Assembly (NCBI RefSeq): GCF_027887165.1
Contig: NC_077230.1
Coordinates: 264,931,943-264,995,942 of the forward strand
DNA: 64,000 nt
Reading direction: 5' to 3'
DNA from: Monodelphis domestica
Taxonomy: Eukaryota; Chordata; Mammalia; Didelphimorphia; Didelphidae
The position numbers and the translations under genes are program-made. The stretch's first letter is position 1. Each line of letters starts with the position of its first letter. This document shows, in pieces, positions 11,036-22,530 of this stretch. The notes under the pieces were generated by a model. It had not been told where the DNA came from, searched no databases, and saw only the letters and a program-made list of their open reading frames with translations.

Positions 11036-11514
11036 CATTTCAAAGATGTGGAAATTCAAACCTAGATAGAAAGAACAAGACTTGACAGAGGCAAAGCAGG
11101 TTTTAAGTAGCAGAGCCAAAAATCATACCTAAGTCTCCACTGAATTCAAATCTATTTGTTTAAATGAGGAGGGCTCCCATTGTTCTTGTACTTCTGAGGA
11201 AGTCACATAATGTTATTTCGAGTAGTTCTGATTCTTAGGAAGCTTTTTCTTTCATCAATCACAAACATGCCATTTTACAACTCACCCCTCTTCCCCCAGG
11301 ATCCCTAGTTCTGTCCTGTCAGGCCAAAGAGAATAAATAGAATCCTTCTTTCATATGATTAACAATTTTTCAAATACTTGAGGGCAGCCATCAAGCCATG
11401 ATCTTTTCTCAGATTTAAACACCCCTGATTTCTTTATCTCATTTTCAGATAGCATGAACCTCAGGCCCTTTGCCATCCTGGTAGCCCTCGCCTCGTGATC
11501 CTCCATCCTTCTTC

Positions 11515-12020
11515 AAATGTGATGCCCATAGAAGGAATGATGAACTGCTTGATTTCTATGAGAACTGGAAAGACCTTCATGAACTGATGCAGAGTGGAAT
11601 AAGTAGAACCGGGAGAACATGGTTCACAGAAACTGAAACATTGTAGGACAATCAAATGTAAATTACTTTGCTTCTAATAGCAATGCAATGATCCAGGACA
11701 ATGCCAAAGGACTTACAAGAAAGAATGCTATTCACATCTGGAGAAAGAACTGTGGGAGTAGAAATTCAGAAGAAAACATGTGATATATCCTTTGTTTATA
11801 TGGGTATAGGATTTGGGATTTGGGTTTTAAAAGATTATTCACTTACAAAAATGGAAGATTTGGAAATAGGATTTGAGTGATAATATATGTATAACCCAGT
11901 GGAATTGCTTTTCAACTGTGGGAGGGGGAGAGAAGAGAGGAGAAAGACAACAAGAATCATATAACCATGGAAAAATATTAAAATGAATTTAAAAAAAAAT
12001 TTTTTTAAATGTGATGCCCA
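11515..12020 (+). mobile_element. 5'-truncated L1 3' end with a 14-bp target-site duplication
   Basis: AAATGTGATGCCCA occurs at 11515-11528 and again at 12007-12020, flanking 478 bases of L1 tail. That tail contains TTCATGAACTGATGCAGAGT, AACTGTGGGAGTAGAAATTC, TATAACCCAGTGGAATTGC, and an A-rich end. The duplicated 14-mer belongs to the CR1/L3 host. Confidence 0.93.
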
Positions 12021-12128
12021 GAACCAAACATCCTAGTCTAGATATAGTCTGATTAGGAAAGAGCATAGCAGGATTGTCACATTCCTAACACATCTTTAGT
12101 CCTAGTGACTAATGATATATATATATAT

Positions 12129-14138
12129 AGTAGTCTCTCGGTGACCGAGAATGACGATTGTCTTTGTGCAGTTTCATCTATGGTGTACCCTCATGTGGCG
12201 TTGGAGTCCAAAGGCTGAGGCGCAGAGTCTGTGGCACATGGGGCCTGGGACTCCAGATGTTACGGGAGGTGCGGTTGTGGCCTGGTGTCGGCATTTACAC
12301 GCAGCGGCAAAACGTCGACGTCGCTCATCTTCAAAGGTGGTGGCGGCCTGGTGAATGTGGGTTCGCCAGCTGCTTCTGTCAGAGGCAGCGAGTTCTAGCT
12401 GCTTTGGTGTCATGCCAGCCCACTTCAAGTTGGACTTTAGCTGATCCTTGAATCTTTTCTTTGGTCGGCCTTGTTTCCTGAGTCCTGCTGACAGTTCCCC
12501 ATAGAATACCTGTCTTGGTATTCGCTGTGGGTCCATGCGGATGATGTGTCCAGACCATCGTAGCTGGGTTTTGAGGACCAGGACTTCGATGCTGGTGGAG
12601 TTGGCTCTGTCGAGGACTTCCTGATTGGTGATTCAGTCCTGCCATCGGATCCTCATGATTGACTGGAGGGAGCGTTGGTGGAATTGCTCCAGCTGTTTCA
12701 TGTGCTTCCGGTACAGTGTCCATGTCTCACAACCGTACAGGAGCGAGCTGAGGACCACTGCGTTGTACACTTTGAGCTTCGTCGCAGTGCTTACACCGCT
12801 GTGTTGGAGGACTTTGCAGCGCAGCCGCCCGAGTGCCTGGCTGGCCTTTTGGATCCTGGCATTGATCTCGTGGTCTAGAGACCCGTCGTTGGTGATGGTG
12901 CTGCCCAGGTACTTGAAAGTGTTGACGTTAGAAAGCTGTGTGCCATCAATTGTAATGCACGGCTGGTTCGTTGGTCTCCCTGGTGCGGGTTGGAACAGCA
13001 CCTCTGTTTTGCTGAGGCTGATAGTCAGGCCAAACAGTTTTGTTGCAGTAGAGAACCTGTCCACAATGGTTTGAAGATGATTTTCTTGGTGGGCCATGAG
13101 AGCACAGTCATCTGCAAAGAGAGCTTCCAGGATGAGTCTCTCTGTTGTCTTTGTTTTTGCAGTCAGGCGGCAAAGGTCGAATAGTGAGCCATCCAGTTGG
13201 TATTTGATGTAGACGCCCAGGTCTAGATCCATCACAGCATGTCGTAATATTTGGGTGAAGTATAGGTTGAATAGTACCGGAGCAAGGACACAGCCTTGTT
13301 TCACGCCATTGGAGATGTTGAAGCAATCGGAAGTCTCTCCACCAGATAGGACTTCCCCTGTCATATAGACATAAAAGAGCTGGATCCATTTGACGAATTT
13401 TGCTGGGCAACCTAGCTTGCTAAGGATCACCCACAATGCGTCCCTGTTCACTGTGTCGAATGCCTTCGTCAGGTCTATGAAGACAATGTAGAGACTCAAG
13501 TTCTGCTCAAGGCATTTTTCCTGCATTTGCCTCACGTCGATGGTGCTGCGATCTGGTCAGAAGCCACATTGTGATTCAGGCAGGTTCTGCTCTGAAACAG
13601 ATGACAAGAGTCTGTTGAGTATAACACAGGCGAGGATCTTTCCAGCAGTGGAGAGTAGTGAGATGCCTCTGTAGTTGTCACAGGCTGCTCATGAGCCTTT
13701 GTTCTTGTATAGGGCTATGATGGAGGCATCTCTGAGTTCTGGGGGCATGTCTTCCTCTTCCCATATGTTGGTCAGCACTATGTGGAATGCCCGGAGTGCC
13801 TTTCCATTTAAGGCCTTGTACACCTCGGTTGGGATCCCGTCTTTACCGGGTGCCTTGCCTGCACTCATTTGTTTAATGGCTTTTTGGACTTCCTCTATTG
13901 AAGGAAGGATATCAAGTTGTTTAATGGAGCGGTTTTGGGGGTTCTGGTCAAGGGCGCTTTGGTCGACTGAAGAGGATCGTTTGAGAAGCTGACTGAAGTG
14001 TTCTTTCCACCTGTTGCTGATGCCTTTTTATCTTTTATGAGAGTGTCACCATCAGAGGATAGCAAGGGAGTGGTGGTGGGTTTTAATGGCCCATAGACAG
14101 TCTTGAGGGCACTGAAAAATTGTTTGTAGTTTTTCATA
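12129..14138 (-). pseudogene. Non-LTR retrotransposon, 5'-truncated, reverse transcriptase frame nearly intact
   Basis: Minus strand. A 300-codon open stretch (13535-12633) contains VFIDLTKAFDTVNRDALW, GVKQGC, EALFADDCALMAH (the FADD catalytic box) and FKYLGSTI, then LLYGCETWTLYRKHMKQLEQ. The frame extends downstream through QLRWSGHIIRMD, RIPRQVFYGELSAGLRKQGR and ELAASDRSSWR. It ends with a C-terminal CHRLCASAFGLQRHMRVH run, a C-x3-C-x8-H-x3-H finger-like motif. Upstream (to 14138) it reads through IEEVQKAI, SAGKAPGKDGIPTEVYKAL and NYRGISLLSTAGKILA. Breaks seen: three in-frame TGA, each at a likely former CGA (near 12643, 13549 and 13689), and a frameshift near 14030. The 3' end abuts a (TA)n run. 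The clade is not certain; it is not L1 or BovB-like. It encodes RT for target-primed retrotransposition and is probably dead. Confidence 0.9.
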
Positions 14139-14319
14139 GTAATTAGTAATTAATGCAGGCTAATGATGGCTTTCAAATATCCCTTATTTTACATATCACA
14201 TTCCCACATATTCCAATAAAATTTAAATAAATAGAACTTGCAGTCTACTAAGACCCCTAAATCATTTCTCCCATCTAGCTATGTCTCCCCTATAGTGAAG
14301 CTGTTTTTGAACTCAAGTA

Positions 14320-14455
14320 TATTGATATATAAATAATATAATAAATATAGAATATAAATATATTTATGTAAATAGAAATATAATATAAATATATTAAATA
14401 TATAAATATAAATAATAAATAATATAATAAATGAAATAATAAATAAATAAAAATA
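14320..14455. repeat. AT-rich low-complexity block
   Basis: Repeated ATAAATATA/AATAATAAAT units interrupt the CR1/L3 relic. Confidence 0.9.
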
Positions 14456-14789
14456 AACCCATATTTCCTATTAAATTCATCTTTTTGGAGTCAGCCTGAT
14501 GCACTGTCAAGATTTTTTTGAATCCTGTCATCCAGTGTGTTAACTATCTGTCCCAACTCTGGATTATCTCAGCATGTGATATATATTTAATCTGTCTTTA
14601 TTCAAGTCACTGATAAAGTCCAAACACAGTGAGTCAAGCACAGATCCTCAGGGCACTTCCAAGCTGATATCAAAACAATAATGACTGTGATACTAGTGTG
14701 GTCATTCAACCATTATCATCATTTTGCCTACATTTCTCTAGTCTATTCACAAGGATGACATAATGGCCTTTGCTAAGTGTTTTGCTAAA

Positions 14790-15055
14790 ATCTACATAAA
14801 CCTTCTATCAGTTATGTCTGACTCTTTGTGACCCTACTTGGGTTTTTCTTGGCAAAGATACTGGAGTGGTTTGCCATTTCCTTCTCCAACTTATTTTACA
14901 GGAAATGGAGGCAAAAAAGCATTAAATGATTTGCCAGGGGTCACACAGCTTCTAAGGATTTGAGGCTGGATTTGAACTCAGAAGAGAGGAGTCTTCTGAA
15001 ATCCAGGTCCTTTACTCTATCCACTGAGGCAACATGGCAGCCAAGGGAAGAGAAT
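14790..15055 (-). repeat. CORE-type SINE, inverted
   Basis: TGTCTGACTCTTTGTGACCC, TTTTCTTGGCAAAGATACTG, GTGGTTTGCCATTTCCTTCT and GAGGCTGGATTTGAACTC are the reverse complement of the SINE tail and body seen at 53.7 kb. Confidence 0.85.
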
Positions 15056-15186
15056 TCCTAGAATTGGGAGCCTTTCCGTATTGTTCAAATCAAACCCTAT
15101 AATAGGCACACCGTGTAAAGGTTAGGTTAGCTCTGAGTATTGTTAAATATTAACATATAATATAATTAATATAATATTAGTATTAG

Positions 15187-15530
15187 TAGCAATGCAATGA
15201 TCCAGAACAATTCAGAGGGACTTCTAAGAAAGAACACTATCCACATTCAGAGGAAGAACTGTGGCAATAGAAACAGAAAACATATGATTGATCACATGAG
15301 TCAATGGGGTTATGATCAGGGATGCAGACTCTAAGCAATCACCCTAGTGCAAATATCAATAATATGGAAATAGATTCTGATCAATGACACATGTAAAACC
15401 CAGTGGAATTGTGCATCAGCTACGGAAGAGGGTAGGGGAAAGGAAGGGAAAGAACATGATTCTTGTAACCATGGAAAAATATTCTAAATTAACTAATTAA
15501 ATAAAATTTTCCCAAAAAAAGATTTGAAAA
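15187..15530 (+). mobile_element. L1 3' end fragment
   Basis: AGCAATGCAATGATCCAGAA, AGAAAGAACACTATCCACAT, GAACTGTGGCAATAGAAAC, CACATGTAAAACCCAGTGGA, GTAACCATGGAAAAATATTC, then an A-rich tail. Confidence 0.88.
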
Positions 15531-15539
15531 AAATAATAT

Positions 15540-16240
15540 TAGTATTATTAAATCGTATAGTCCAAAGAATAAGGTAGAATTACTATTATTAAGATTAAAG
15601 TTCTCTGGAGACTGTATCTTCATTTATGATTACTTACTAAATAATAAAAAGCAGGCCAGAAAAAGAGACAGCACTGGCCATGTGTGGCTGGGCCATTCCC
15701 TTAGCAGCCTCCTTGGAGAGTCAGACAGAGAGCTAGGAGCTGGGCATGCCCACACCTTCTCGCTCTGGATTTCCAGCCAAAAAAGTCCCCATTTGTTCCT
15801 ACCAATCCAATTTATACTTTTAGTGATGTCCCTTTCCAAAGCTCCTCTGATTAGAGGATTCTGACCTCACTCTGGGTGAGAGAAAAGGGTCTTCCAAATT
15901 GGAATCATGGTACCTTTAGAAGAGCTATAGAGTGGGAATGGGGCATGCTCACCAACATTTTTCCTCTATCTCAGTATTTTAAAACAGTTGTTTACAGAAA
16001 AACAACAGGCTTTGTCTGTGAGGCAGAGTTGTAACTTTCATCTTAATATCAAACCTTTTAAAAAAATTCAAAGATAATCTTGGGACAAAGAAAGGGGGTA
16101 GAGACTAGTGTTAAATCTTCACGCTATTATTATTATATTAATTTATTAACATAATTATATTAAAAGATAAAATGATGCACTATATTAGTAATTCCTTAAC
16201 TGTATATTGTTCTTTATAGTAAAAAAAAAAAGGCTTTCCC
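15540..16240. other. No recognisable gene
   Basis: AT-rich intergenic sequence with small ATT-type runs near 15530 and 16125. Nothing else recognised. Confidence 0.5.
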
Positions 16241-16440
16241 ATTCATTATGGCAGTGAGTCCTCATGAAATTCCTAAGATAGGAACTCAGAGAAATAGTAG
16301 TCCCATTTGACATATAGGAAAACCAAGGCTCAGATAATTTAAATGACTTGCTTAGAGGACCAAAGCTAATTAGTGAGAGTGCTTGAGCTCAGACCTGGGT
16401 CTTTTGATTTTGAATTTATTATTATTTCACTTACAATCAT
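16240..16440 (+). repeat. Diverged MIR-type SINE
   Basis: GCAGTGAGTCCTCATGAAAT, GTCCCATTTGACATATAGGA, CCAAGGCTCAGATAATTTAA, GACTTGCTTAGAGGACC. Confidence 0.55.
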
Positions 16441-17049
16441 TCACTTGAAGTCTGTAAGTTTATAAAGAGATAGATGGTTAATCTAGGAATGAGATCTGAG
16501 TTCATGCCCTACCTCTGATAAATACTAGCTATATAACCTCAGGTAAGTCTTTTAACCTCTCAGTTCCCCAGGCCCTCAAAGGAAATGTTACTGAAGAGTC
16601 GTGTGCATAGATAGAAGGAGTTTCCACATCAGGAATTTCTTGTCCTGAAAAAAATACCAATTCCCCTAACCTCTCAAAAAAAAAAAAAAACTATTAAGTT
16701 AAACTCCTTAAAAGCAAGTTCTATTTTGCATTCCTAGTCCTTAATCTAGCATCCCACACACAGAAATATTTACTAAATTGAATGACTTCCTGGAGGTTGA
16801 AGATTCAGCTCCCAGGATGAGGTCATTTACTCTGTACATTTTATATAACTTTATAGGAAGATCTAATGCCAGTAACTTGAAAATTCATTTCTCTATTTGT
16901 GCATATTTTTATTTTGTGATGTTGAAAGTACACTGATTTGTTTTACTTTTGTTAAAAAAAGAAATATATATTACATATATTATTTATCATTTTTTCATTT
17001 TCACTTAATATTTTTATATTTAATTTATTTATATATTATATAAAATATC

Positions 17050-17228
17050 TATATTGTGTTGTGTTGTGTTGTGTTATGTTATGTTATGTTGTTATGTTAT
17101 GTTATGTTGTTATGTTATGTTATGTTATGTTATGTTGTGTTGTGTTGTGTTGTGTTGTGTATTACATTACATTACATTATATTATATCATATCATATTAT
17201 ATTATATTATATTACATTACATTATATT
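17050..17228. repeat. Pentanucleotide array (TGTGT/TGTTA/ATTAC/ATATC)
   Basis: Successive blocks of TGTGT, TGTTA, then ATTAC, ATATC and ATATT units with 5-bp periodicity run up to the tail of the adjacent retroelement. Confidence 0.95.
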
Positions 17229-17830
17229 AGTAGTAGTAGTCTCTTGGTAACCGAGGATGACGCTTATCTTTGTGAGCTTTCATCTGTGATGTAGATGAGT
17301 GTGCACAAAGACTCTTGTGCATGAATGAGATTTAAGTGGAAAAGTCGATGCACAGAGACAGTCCCACTCTCTCGGCGTTGGAAGCCTGGGTCCATTGGCA
17401 CGAAAATTCGTTACGCCTGGAGACTTCCTCAGCTGCATTGGATAGCCGTGTTGTCTTTTGTGCTCCAACACGCCCTGAGCACTCCACAGTGTTTTGCTGC
17501 GTCGCCCTCTCAGCCGTTGAACCTTCTTGTTAGTTTCTTCCATCTGTTCAGCCAAAGCAGTCTTCACATGCTGGGTGAGCAAAGCCTTAGTTCACCAGGG
17601 GTCAACGACCCGATGGCTACCCTCACAAGGTTTGGCCGGCCTATCGAAGCCATTGCCCGGGGTGTGGCCGCTGCCACATGCTAGCAGCTACTGGGAGCCA
17701 CAAGTGAGAGCTGGGTGTCAGGTGAGGGTCAGAGGCTGGAGAGCTGCCCTAGGAGGGCACGACAAGCCCTCCATACCAGAGATACTACCCCTCCCTGAGC
17801 ACCCCATACACCCTGACATCCAAAGTATCA
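17229..17830 (-). mobile_element. Retroelement sharing the 3' end of the LINE at 12.1-14.1 kb
   Basis: The low end (AGTAGTCTCTTGGTAACCGA, GGATGACGCTTATCTTTGTG) matches the 3' end of the LINE at 12129-12180 (AGTAGTCTCTCGGTGACCGA, GAATGACGATTGTCTTTGTG). A 100-codon minus-strand frame (17582-17280) ends CLCASTFPLKSH...HLHHR. This resembles the LINE's C-terminus CHRLCASAFGLQRH...VHHR and stops at the same place. The upstream part is GC-rich (GGCCACACCCCGGGCAATGG) and unlike the RT region. It may be an internally deleted LINE copy or a SINE using the LINE tail. Confidence 0.7.
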
Positions 17831-18754
17831 TTGTATTAAATAATATATCATAATACTGAACACATAGATGTTTAACAAATTACTTAACAAATGTTATGTA
17901 TCATACAGTATATGGTCTATCAATTCCCTTACCTCTCCTATAACTTTATAGTCTCCACTTTTCCACTTAGGACTATCTATTACTTTCCTACTTCCCAATT
18001 TTCCATGAGATGAACAATTGGTCTGAGACTGCTTGGTTCTCCTGGAGGTCTTTTTTAACTTTTTACTCATTGCTGAGTTTGTGTTAATATTTCTTTTCAG
18101 GGAATCTCCTATCCTATTTCAGTTTTTCATAATCTAACTCTCACAAGATAAACTTTGTGAGAACAGTTTAAAGAAAAGATAATGTTTAATTTACACATAA
18201 TTTAATGGAACTCAGTCTATCATCATTCATCTTCCTGGACTTAAGTCAATCACTTTGATATTCCCTAAATATTCATGCTAGTGAGTACACTATCATTCCA
18301 ATATGATGTTACAGCTTTAATACTGTCCTCAAAATGAGTAAAATATATTGAATTCTTTCCATTATTTCTTCTCAGTTTTTATGATGTATTATGGCCTGAC
18401 TCCTTTTTTGTCTTTGATCTTATTATCTCTTTGACATAAATATTCTTAAATATAAAGTAGTCCATTGATGAGCCTATGCTTGAAACCTTTTCAGCGTGGC
18501 AGGTTTGAAAGAATTTATACTTCTGTGGCATAGCCTTTGAGAATCCTGGGTTCCCTCTACACCAGGATGCTGATGAGACTCTTCCTGGAATAATTCATCC
18601 ATATCCCCTTAGAAATACATATTAAATATCAGAAAAGAAAAAACATTTGGGGTAGGTTAAACAGTGCAAAAAGTTGATGTAAATTGGAATTTCCATGAAT
18701 CCAGCAAATTATACTCTGACAAATATAGGATCTGTTTAAAGATGAATTCAACTT
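17831..18754. other. No recognisable feature
   Basis: AT-rich intergenic sequence without an ORF or repeat that I can name. Confidence 0.5.
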
Positions 18755-18806
18755 TATATATCATATCATATCATATCATATTATATTATATTATATTATA
18801 TTATAA
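18755..18806. repeat. Pentanucleotide array (ATATC then ATATT)
   Basis: Units of ATATC followed by ATATT, 5-bp period, as at 17.19-17.22 kb. Confidence 0.95.
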
Positions 18807-19019
18807 ATTGCCCCAGTTTTCCTTTTTCCATTTAGCAAAAGTCTTCCAGACCAAAAAGTCTTAAAATGACATGTGTGACTCTGGACCATTTTACCATGAA
18901 ACAGATCCTGCCTCAGCCCTAGTAAAGGGCAAAGTTTTGAAATACTGATCTGGATAGACGTTATGACAGCTGACAGGCACTTAGTAATTAAAGATCTGCA
19001 AAGCAAATTATTTACATGA

Positions 19020-19200
19020 TTTCATTTGACTCTCATAAGGGCCCTAAGGGGTCATTGCTAGTCCTAACTTTTCAGTAAAGCAAACAGATTCACTATGTCT
19101 ACTTGCCCAGGGCATGGCTGGTAAGTGCCTGAGGCAGAATTAAGACTTGGGACTTTCTAATTCTAATTCTAGCACTTCATGTACTGTGGCACACTGCCCT
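19020..19200 (+). repeat. MIR-type SINE remnant
   Basis: TTTCATTTGACTCTCATAAG, TTGCCCAGGGCATGGCTGGT, TTAAGACTTGGGACTTTC and a terminal GGCACACTGCCC in MIR order. Confidence 0.6.
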
Positions 19201-19308
19201 TCACATAAAGAACTATATAAAATCAACATCACCAACTGAATGCATTTTGACCTGGAAATGCAAATAGAAATCTGAGAACAAAATGCTTAAATGTGTTTAA
19301 AAAACATG

Positions 19309-20830
19309 GGGGGGGGGGGGGGAGGGGAGGGAGGGTAGCAGTCCCAGATCTCAAAATGTACTATAAAGCAATGGTCATCAAAACAATATGGTACTGGCTT
19401 AGAAACAGAAAGGAGGATCAGTGGAATAGATTTGGGGTAAGTGACCTCAGCAAGACAGTCTATGACAAGCCCAAAGATCTCAGCTTTTGGGACCAAAATC
19501 CACTATTTGACAAAAACTTCTGGGAAAATTGGAAGACAGTGTGGGAGAGATTAGGCTTGGATCAACACCTCACACCCTACACCAAGATAAACTTAGAATG
19601 GGTGAATGGCTTGAATATAAAGAAGGAAACTATAAGTAAATTAGGTGAACACAAAATAGTATATGTCAGATCTATAGAAAAGGAAAAAATTTAAGACAAA
19701 GCAAGAGATAGAGAATATTACAAAATGTAAAATGAATAATTTGATTACATCAAATTAAAAACGTTTTGTACAAACAAAACCAATGCAATCAAAATTAGAA
19801 GAGAAGCAACAAGTTGAGGAAAAGTCTTTATAACAAAAACCTCTGACAAAGGTCTAATTACTCAAATTTATAAGGAGCTAAATCAATTATACAAAAAAAC
19901 AAGCCATTCCCCAATCGATAAATGGGCAAGGGACATGAATAGTCAATTTTCAGATAAAGAAATCAAAACTATTAGTAAGCACATGAGAAAGTGTTCTAAA
20001 TCTCTGATAATCAGAGAGATGCAAATCAAAACAACTCAGAAGTATCACCTCACACTTATCAGATTGACTAACATGACAATGAAGGAAAGTAATGAATGCT
20101 AGAGGGGATGTGGCAAAGTCCGGACATTAATGCATTGCTGGTGGAGTTGTGAATTGATCCAACCATTCTGGAGGGCAATTTGGAACTATGCCCAAAGGGT
20201 GATAAAAGACTGTCTGCCCTTTGATCCAGCCATAGCACTGCTGGGTTTGTACCCCAAAGAGATAATAAGGAAAAAGACTTGTACAAGAATATTCATAGCT
20301 GTGCTCTTTGTTGTGGCAAAAAACTGGAAAATGAGGGGCTGCCCTTTGATTGGGGAATGGATGAACAAATTGTGGTATCTGTTGGTGAACTGGAGGAATT
20401 CCATGTGAAAAGGAATGACCTCCAAGAATTGATGGAGAGTGAAAGGAACAGAACCAGGAGAATAATGTACACAGAGACAGATACATTGTGGCACAATCTA
20501 AGGCAGCAATGCAATTATCCAGGACAATTCTGAGGGACTTATGAGAAAGAATGCTATCCACATGCAGAGAAAGAACTGTGGGAGCAGAAGCAGAAGAAAA
20601 GCAACTGCTTGATCACATGGTTCAATGGGGATATGATTGTATGTAGATGTAGATGTATGTATGTAGATGTATGTATGTATGATGTATGTATGTAGATGAT
20701 GTAGACTCTAAACGATCACCCTAATGCAAATATTAATAATATGGAAATAGGTCTTCATCAATGACACATACATGTAAAATCCAGTGGAATTGCTCATTGG
20801 CTATGGGAGAACCTTCTCAAATTATAGAAT
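19309..20830 (+). mobile_element. L1 3' portion: end of ORF2 and 3' UTR
   Basis: A G-run (19309-19322) precedes an open frame to 19694. It contains VAVPDLKMYYKAMVIKTIWY, RKEDQWNRFG, FWENWKTVWERLGLDQHLTP and YTKINLEWVNGLNIKKETI, the L1 ORF2 C-terminal region. The rest follows the L1 order (AAAATGGGC-like, TGGTGGAGTTGTGAATTGAT, CCATAGCACTGCTGGGTTTG, ATTGGGGAATGGATGAACAA) to the GCTTGATCACATGGTTCAAT tail. A (GTAT/GTAGAT)n block lies within the tail (20640-20705). Stops and small indels after 19694 show it is dead, but it is the freshest L1 here. Confidence 0.88.
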
Positions 20831-20839
20831 TTAATGAAA

Positions 20840-21750
20840 TCAGCTCAATTCTTTTATGACCTACCTAGCTCAGGGAGGCAGACCTCTGAATAAAATCATG
20901 TTTAAGCCCCACCTTACCCTAAGAGAGAGGGACACAAGAGGATCCTCAATACAGAAGGCTTCTGTTGCCTGTCATCTGGGTACTAAGCAGGGGAGGAAAT
21001 GGCAGAATTGAAAGAAGAAATCATTTGTGCTCTGGAACACGTGAACACCGATGATTATAAATGTAATAATAAAAAAAAGCAGGGCTACCACTTAAAAAAA
21101 ATCCGTTTTGAAAATGGCAGAGTAAAGGCAGGGATTCACCTGAGCTTTCCCAAATTTCCCTTCAAACAACTTAAAAATAATGGCTAGAAACAAATTATGG
21201 AGTGGTAGAACAAAAGGATGGGCTGAAATAATTTCTGATCATCATCTCCCCCAAAATGCCCTCCCTGTCCTCTCTCTTAATCTCTCCCCCTCCTACTTCC
21301 CAGTAATGTAAGATTTTTATACCCAACTGAGTGCATATTATTCCCTCTGAGTCAGTTCTGATGAGAGTAAGGTATAAGCACTGCCTACCACCACCACCAT
21401 CTTTGTCTCCATTGTACAAGCTCTTTCACACCTGCACTATGTATTCTTTTGCACCCTAGAGCTGTGACCAGGGTCCCTGCTCCCCTTCAGCTGAATACTC
21501 GAGTATGTTAGTGCCCCTTCTTGCCCTGGTCCTAGGAGTGGGAACCATATGTAGGAAACACAGTAGAGTCCTGCACCCGTTGCCAGCAAAGAACTCCATA
21601 ATTTCCTTCCAATGAGCTGTCTGCCTTCCTTAGCATCTCTGGGAGGTGATGATCAGAAGCAAAACAATTTTGAGAAGGGGCATAGGATAAATGGGAAAAA
21701 TAGGATAGAGGAAAATATACAGAAAAACTGAAAAAAAAATTACAGTAAGT
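20840..21750. other. No recognisable gene
   Basis: Intergenic sequence. A short frame at 20999-21187 (plus) and shadows are not supported by any motif or splice context. Confidence 0.45.
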
Positions 21751-21759
21751 TTCTCTGAC

Positions 21760-22530
21760 AAAGGCCTCATTTTTCAAATAGAGAGAGAACTGGGTCAAAT
21801 TAATAAGAATACATGTTATGTATTCTAATTAATTGATAAATGGTCAAAGGATATGAACTGGCAGCTTTTCAGATGAAGAAATCAAAGCTATCTATAATCA
21901 TGTGAAAAAATGCTATAAATCACTATTGATTAGAGAAATGCATATTAAAACAATTGAGGCACATGCCTATCAGATTTGGCTAATATGACAGAAAAGGGAA
22001 ATGACAAATGTTGGTGGAAACACAGAAAAACTGGGACATTGAGGCACTGTTGGAGCTATGAACTGACCCAACCACTCATTAGATAAATTTGAAACTATTC
22101 CCGAAGGAATCAAAAACTGTATGCCCTTTGATCAAGCAATACCAACTATGAGTTCTGTATCCTAAAGAATAAAAATTTTAAAGGAAAAGGAACAATAACT
22201 ACAAAAATATTCATAGCAACTATTCTTGTGGTAGCAAAGAACTGGAAATTGAAGGAATGCCCATCAATTAGGAAATGGCTGAACAAGTTGTGGTATATGA
22301 TTGTGATGGAATACTGTTGTGCAATAAGAAATGAAGAACATGATGCTTTCAGAAAAAATCTGGAAAGACTTACATGAACTGATGCAGAGTGGAGTGAGCA
22401 GAACAATGAAAACTCAGTACACAGAAACAGCTATGCTATACTATACAAGGATCAATACTTGGCTATTCTCATGAATACAATGATCCAAGACAATTCCAAA
22501 GGACATATATTCTGACAGAAGAACACTTTT
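21760..22530 (+). mobile_element. Older L1 3' region
   Basis: It runs parallel to 19.85-20.55 kb with heavy divergence: TCTCTGACAAAGGCCTCATT, GATAAATGGTCAAAGGATAT, TAGAGAAATGCATATTAAAA, GAAATGGCTGAACAAGTTGT and ATGAACTGATGCAGAGTGGA. It ends near CAAGACAATTCCAAAGGACA. Confidence 0.85.

Larger units (their letters stand above)
11180..14790. mobile_element. CR1/L3-class LINE relic, interrupted by three later insertions
   Basis: Pieces at 11180-11528, 12007-12120, 14140-14320 and 14460-14790 read as one CR1/L3-type sequence. Motifs include CAAATACTTGAGGGCAGCCA, TGATGCCCAGAACCAAACA, TAATGCAGGCTAATGATGGC, CACTGTCAAGATTTTTTTGA and ATCCTGTCATCCAGTGTGTT, then ATTCAAGTCACTGATAAAGT, CCTCAGGGCACTTCCAAGC and GTGTTTTGCTAAAATCTACA. 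Between them lie an L1, a second LINE and an AT-rich expansion. The class is from memory of mammalian consensus. Confidence 0.6.

Noticed and set aside
12151..13074. Plus-strand open frames of 67-149 codons
   Set aside because: Antisense shadows of the LINE reverse transcriptase.
19309..20830. Active L1
   Set aside because: Severely 5'-truncated and carries stops and indels after 19694.
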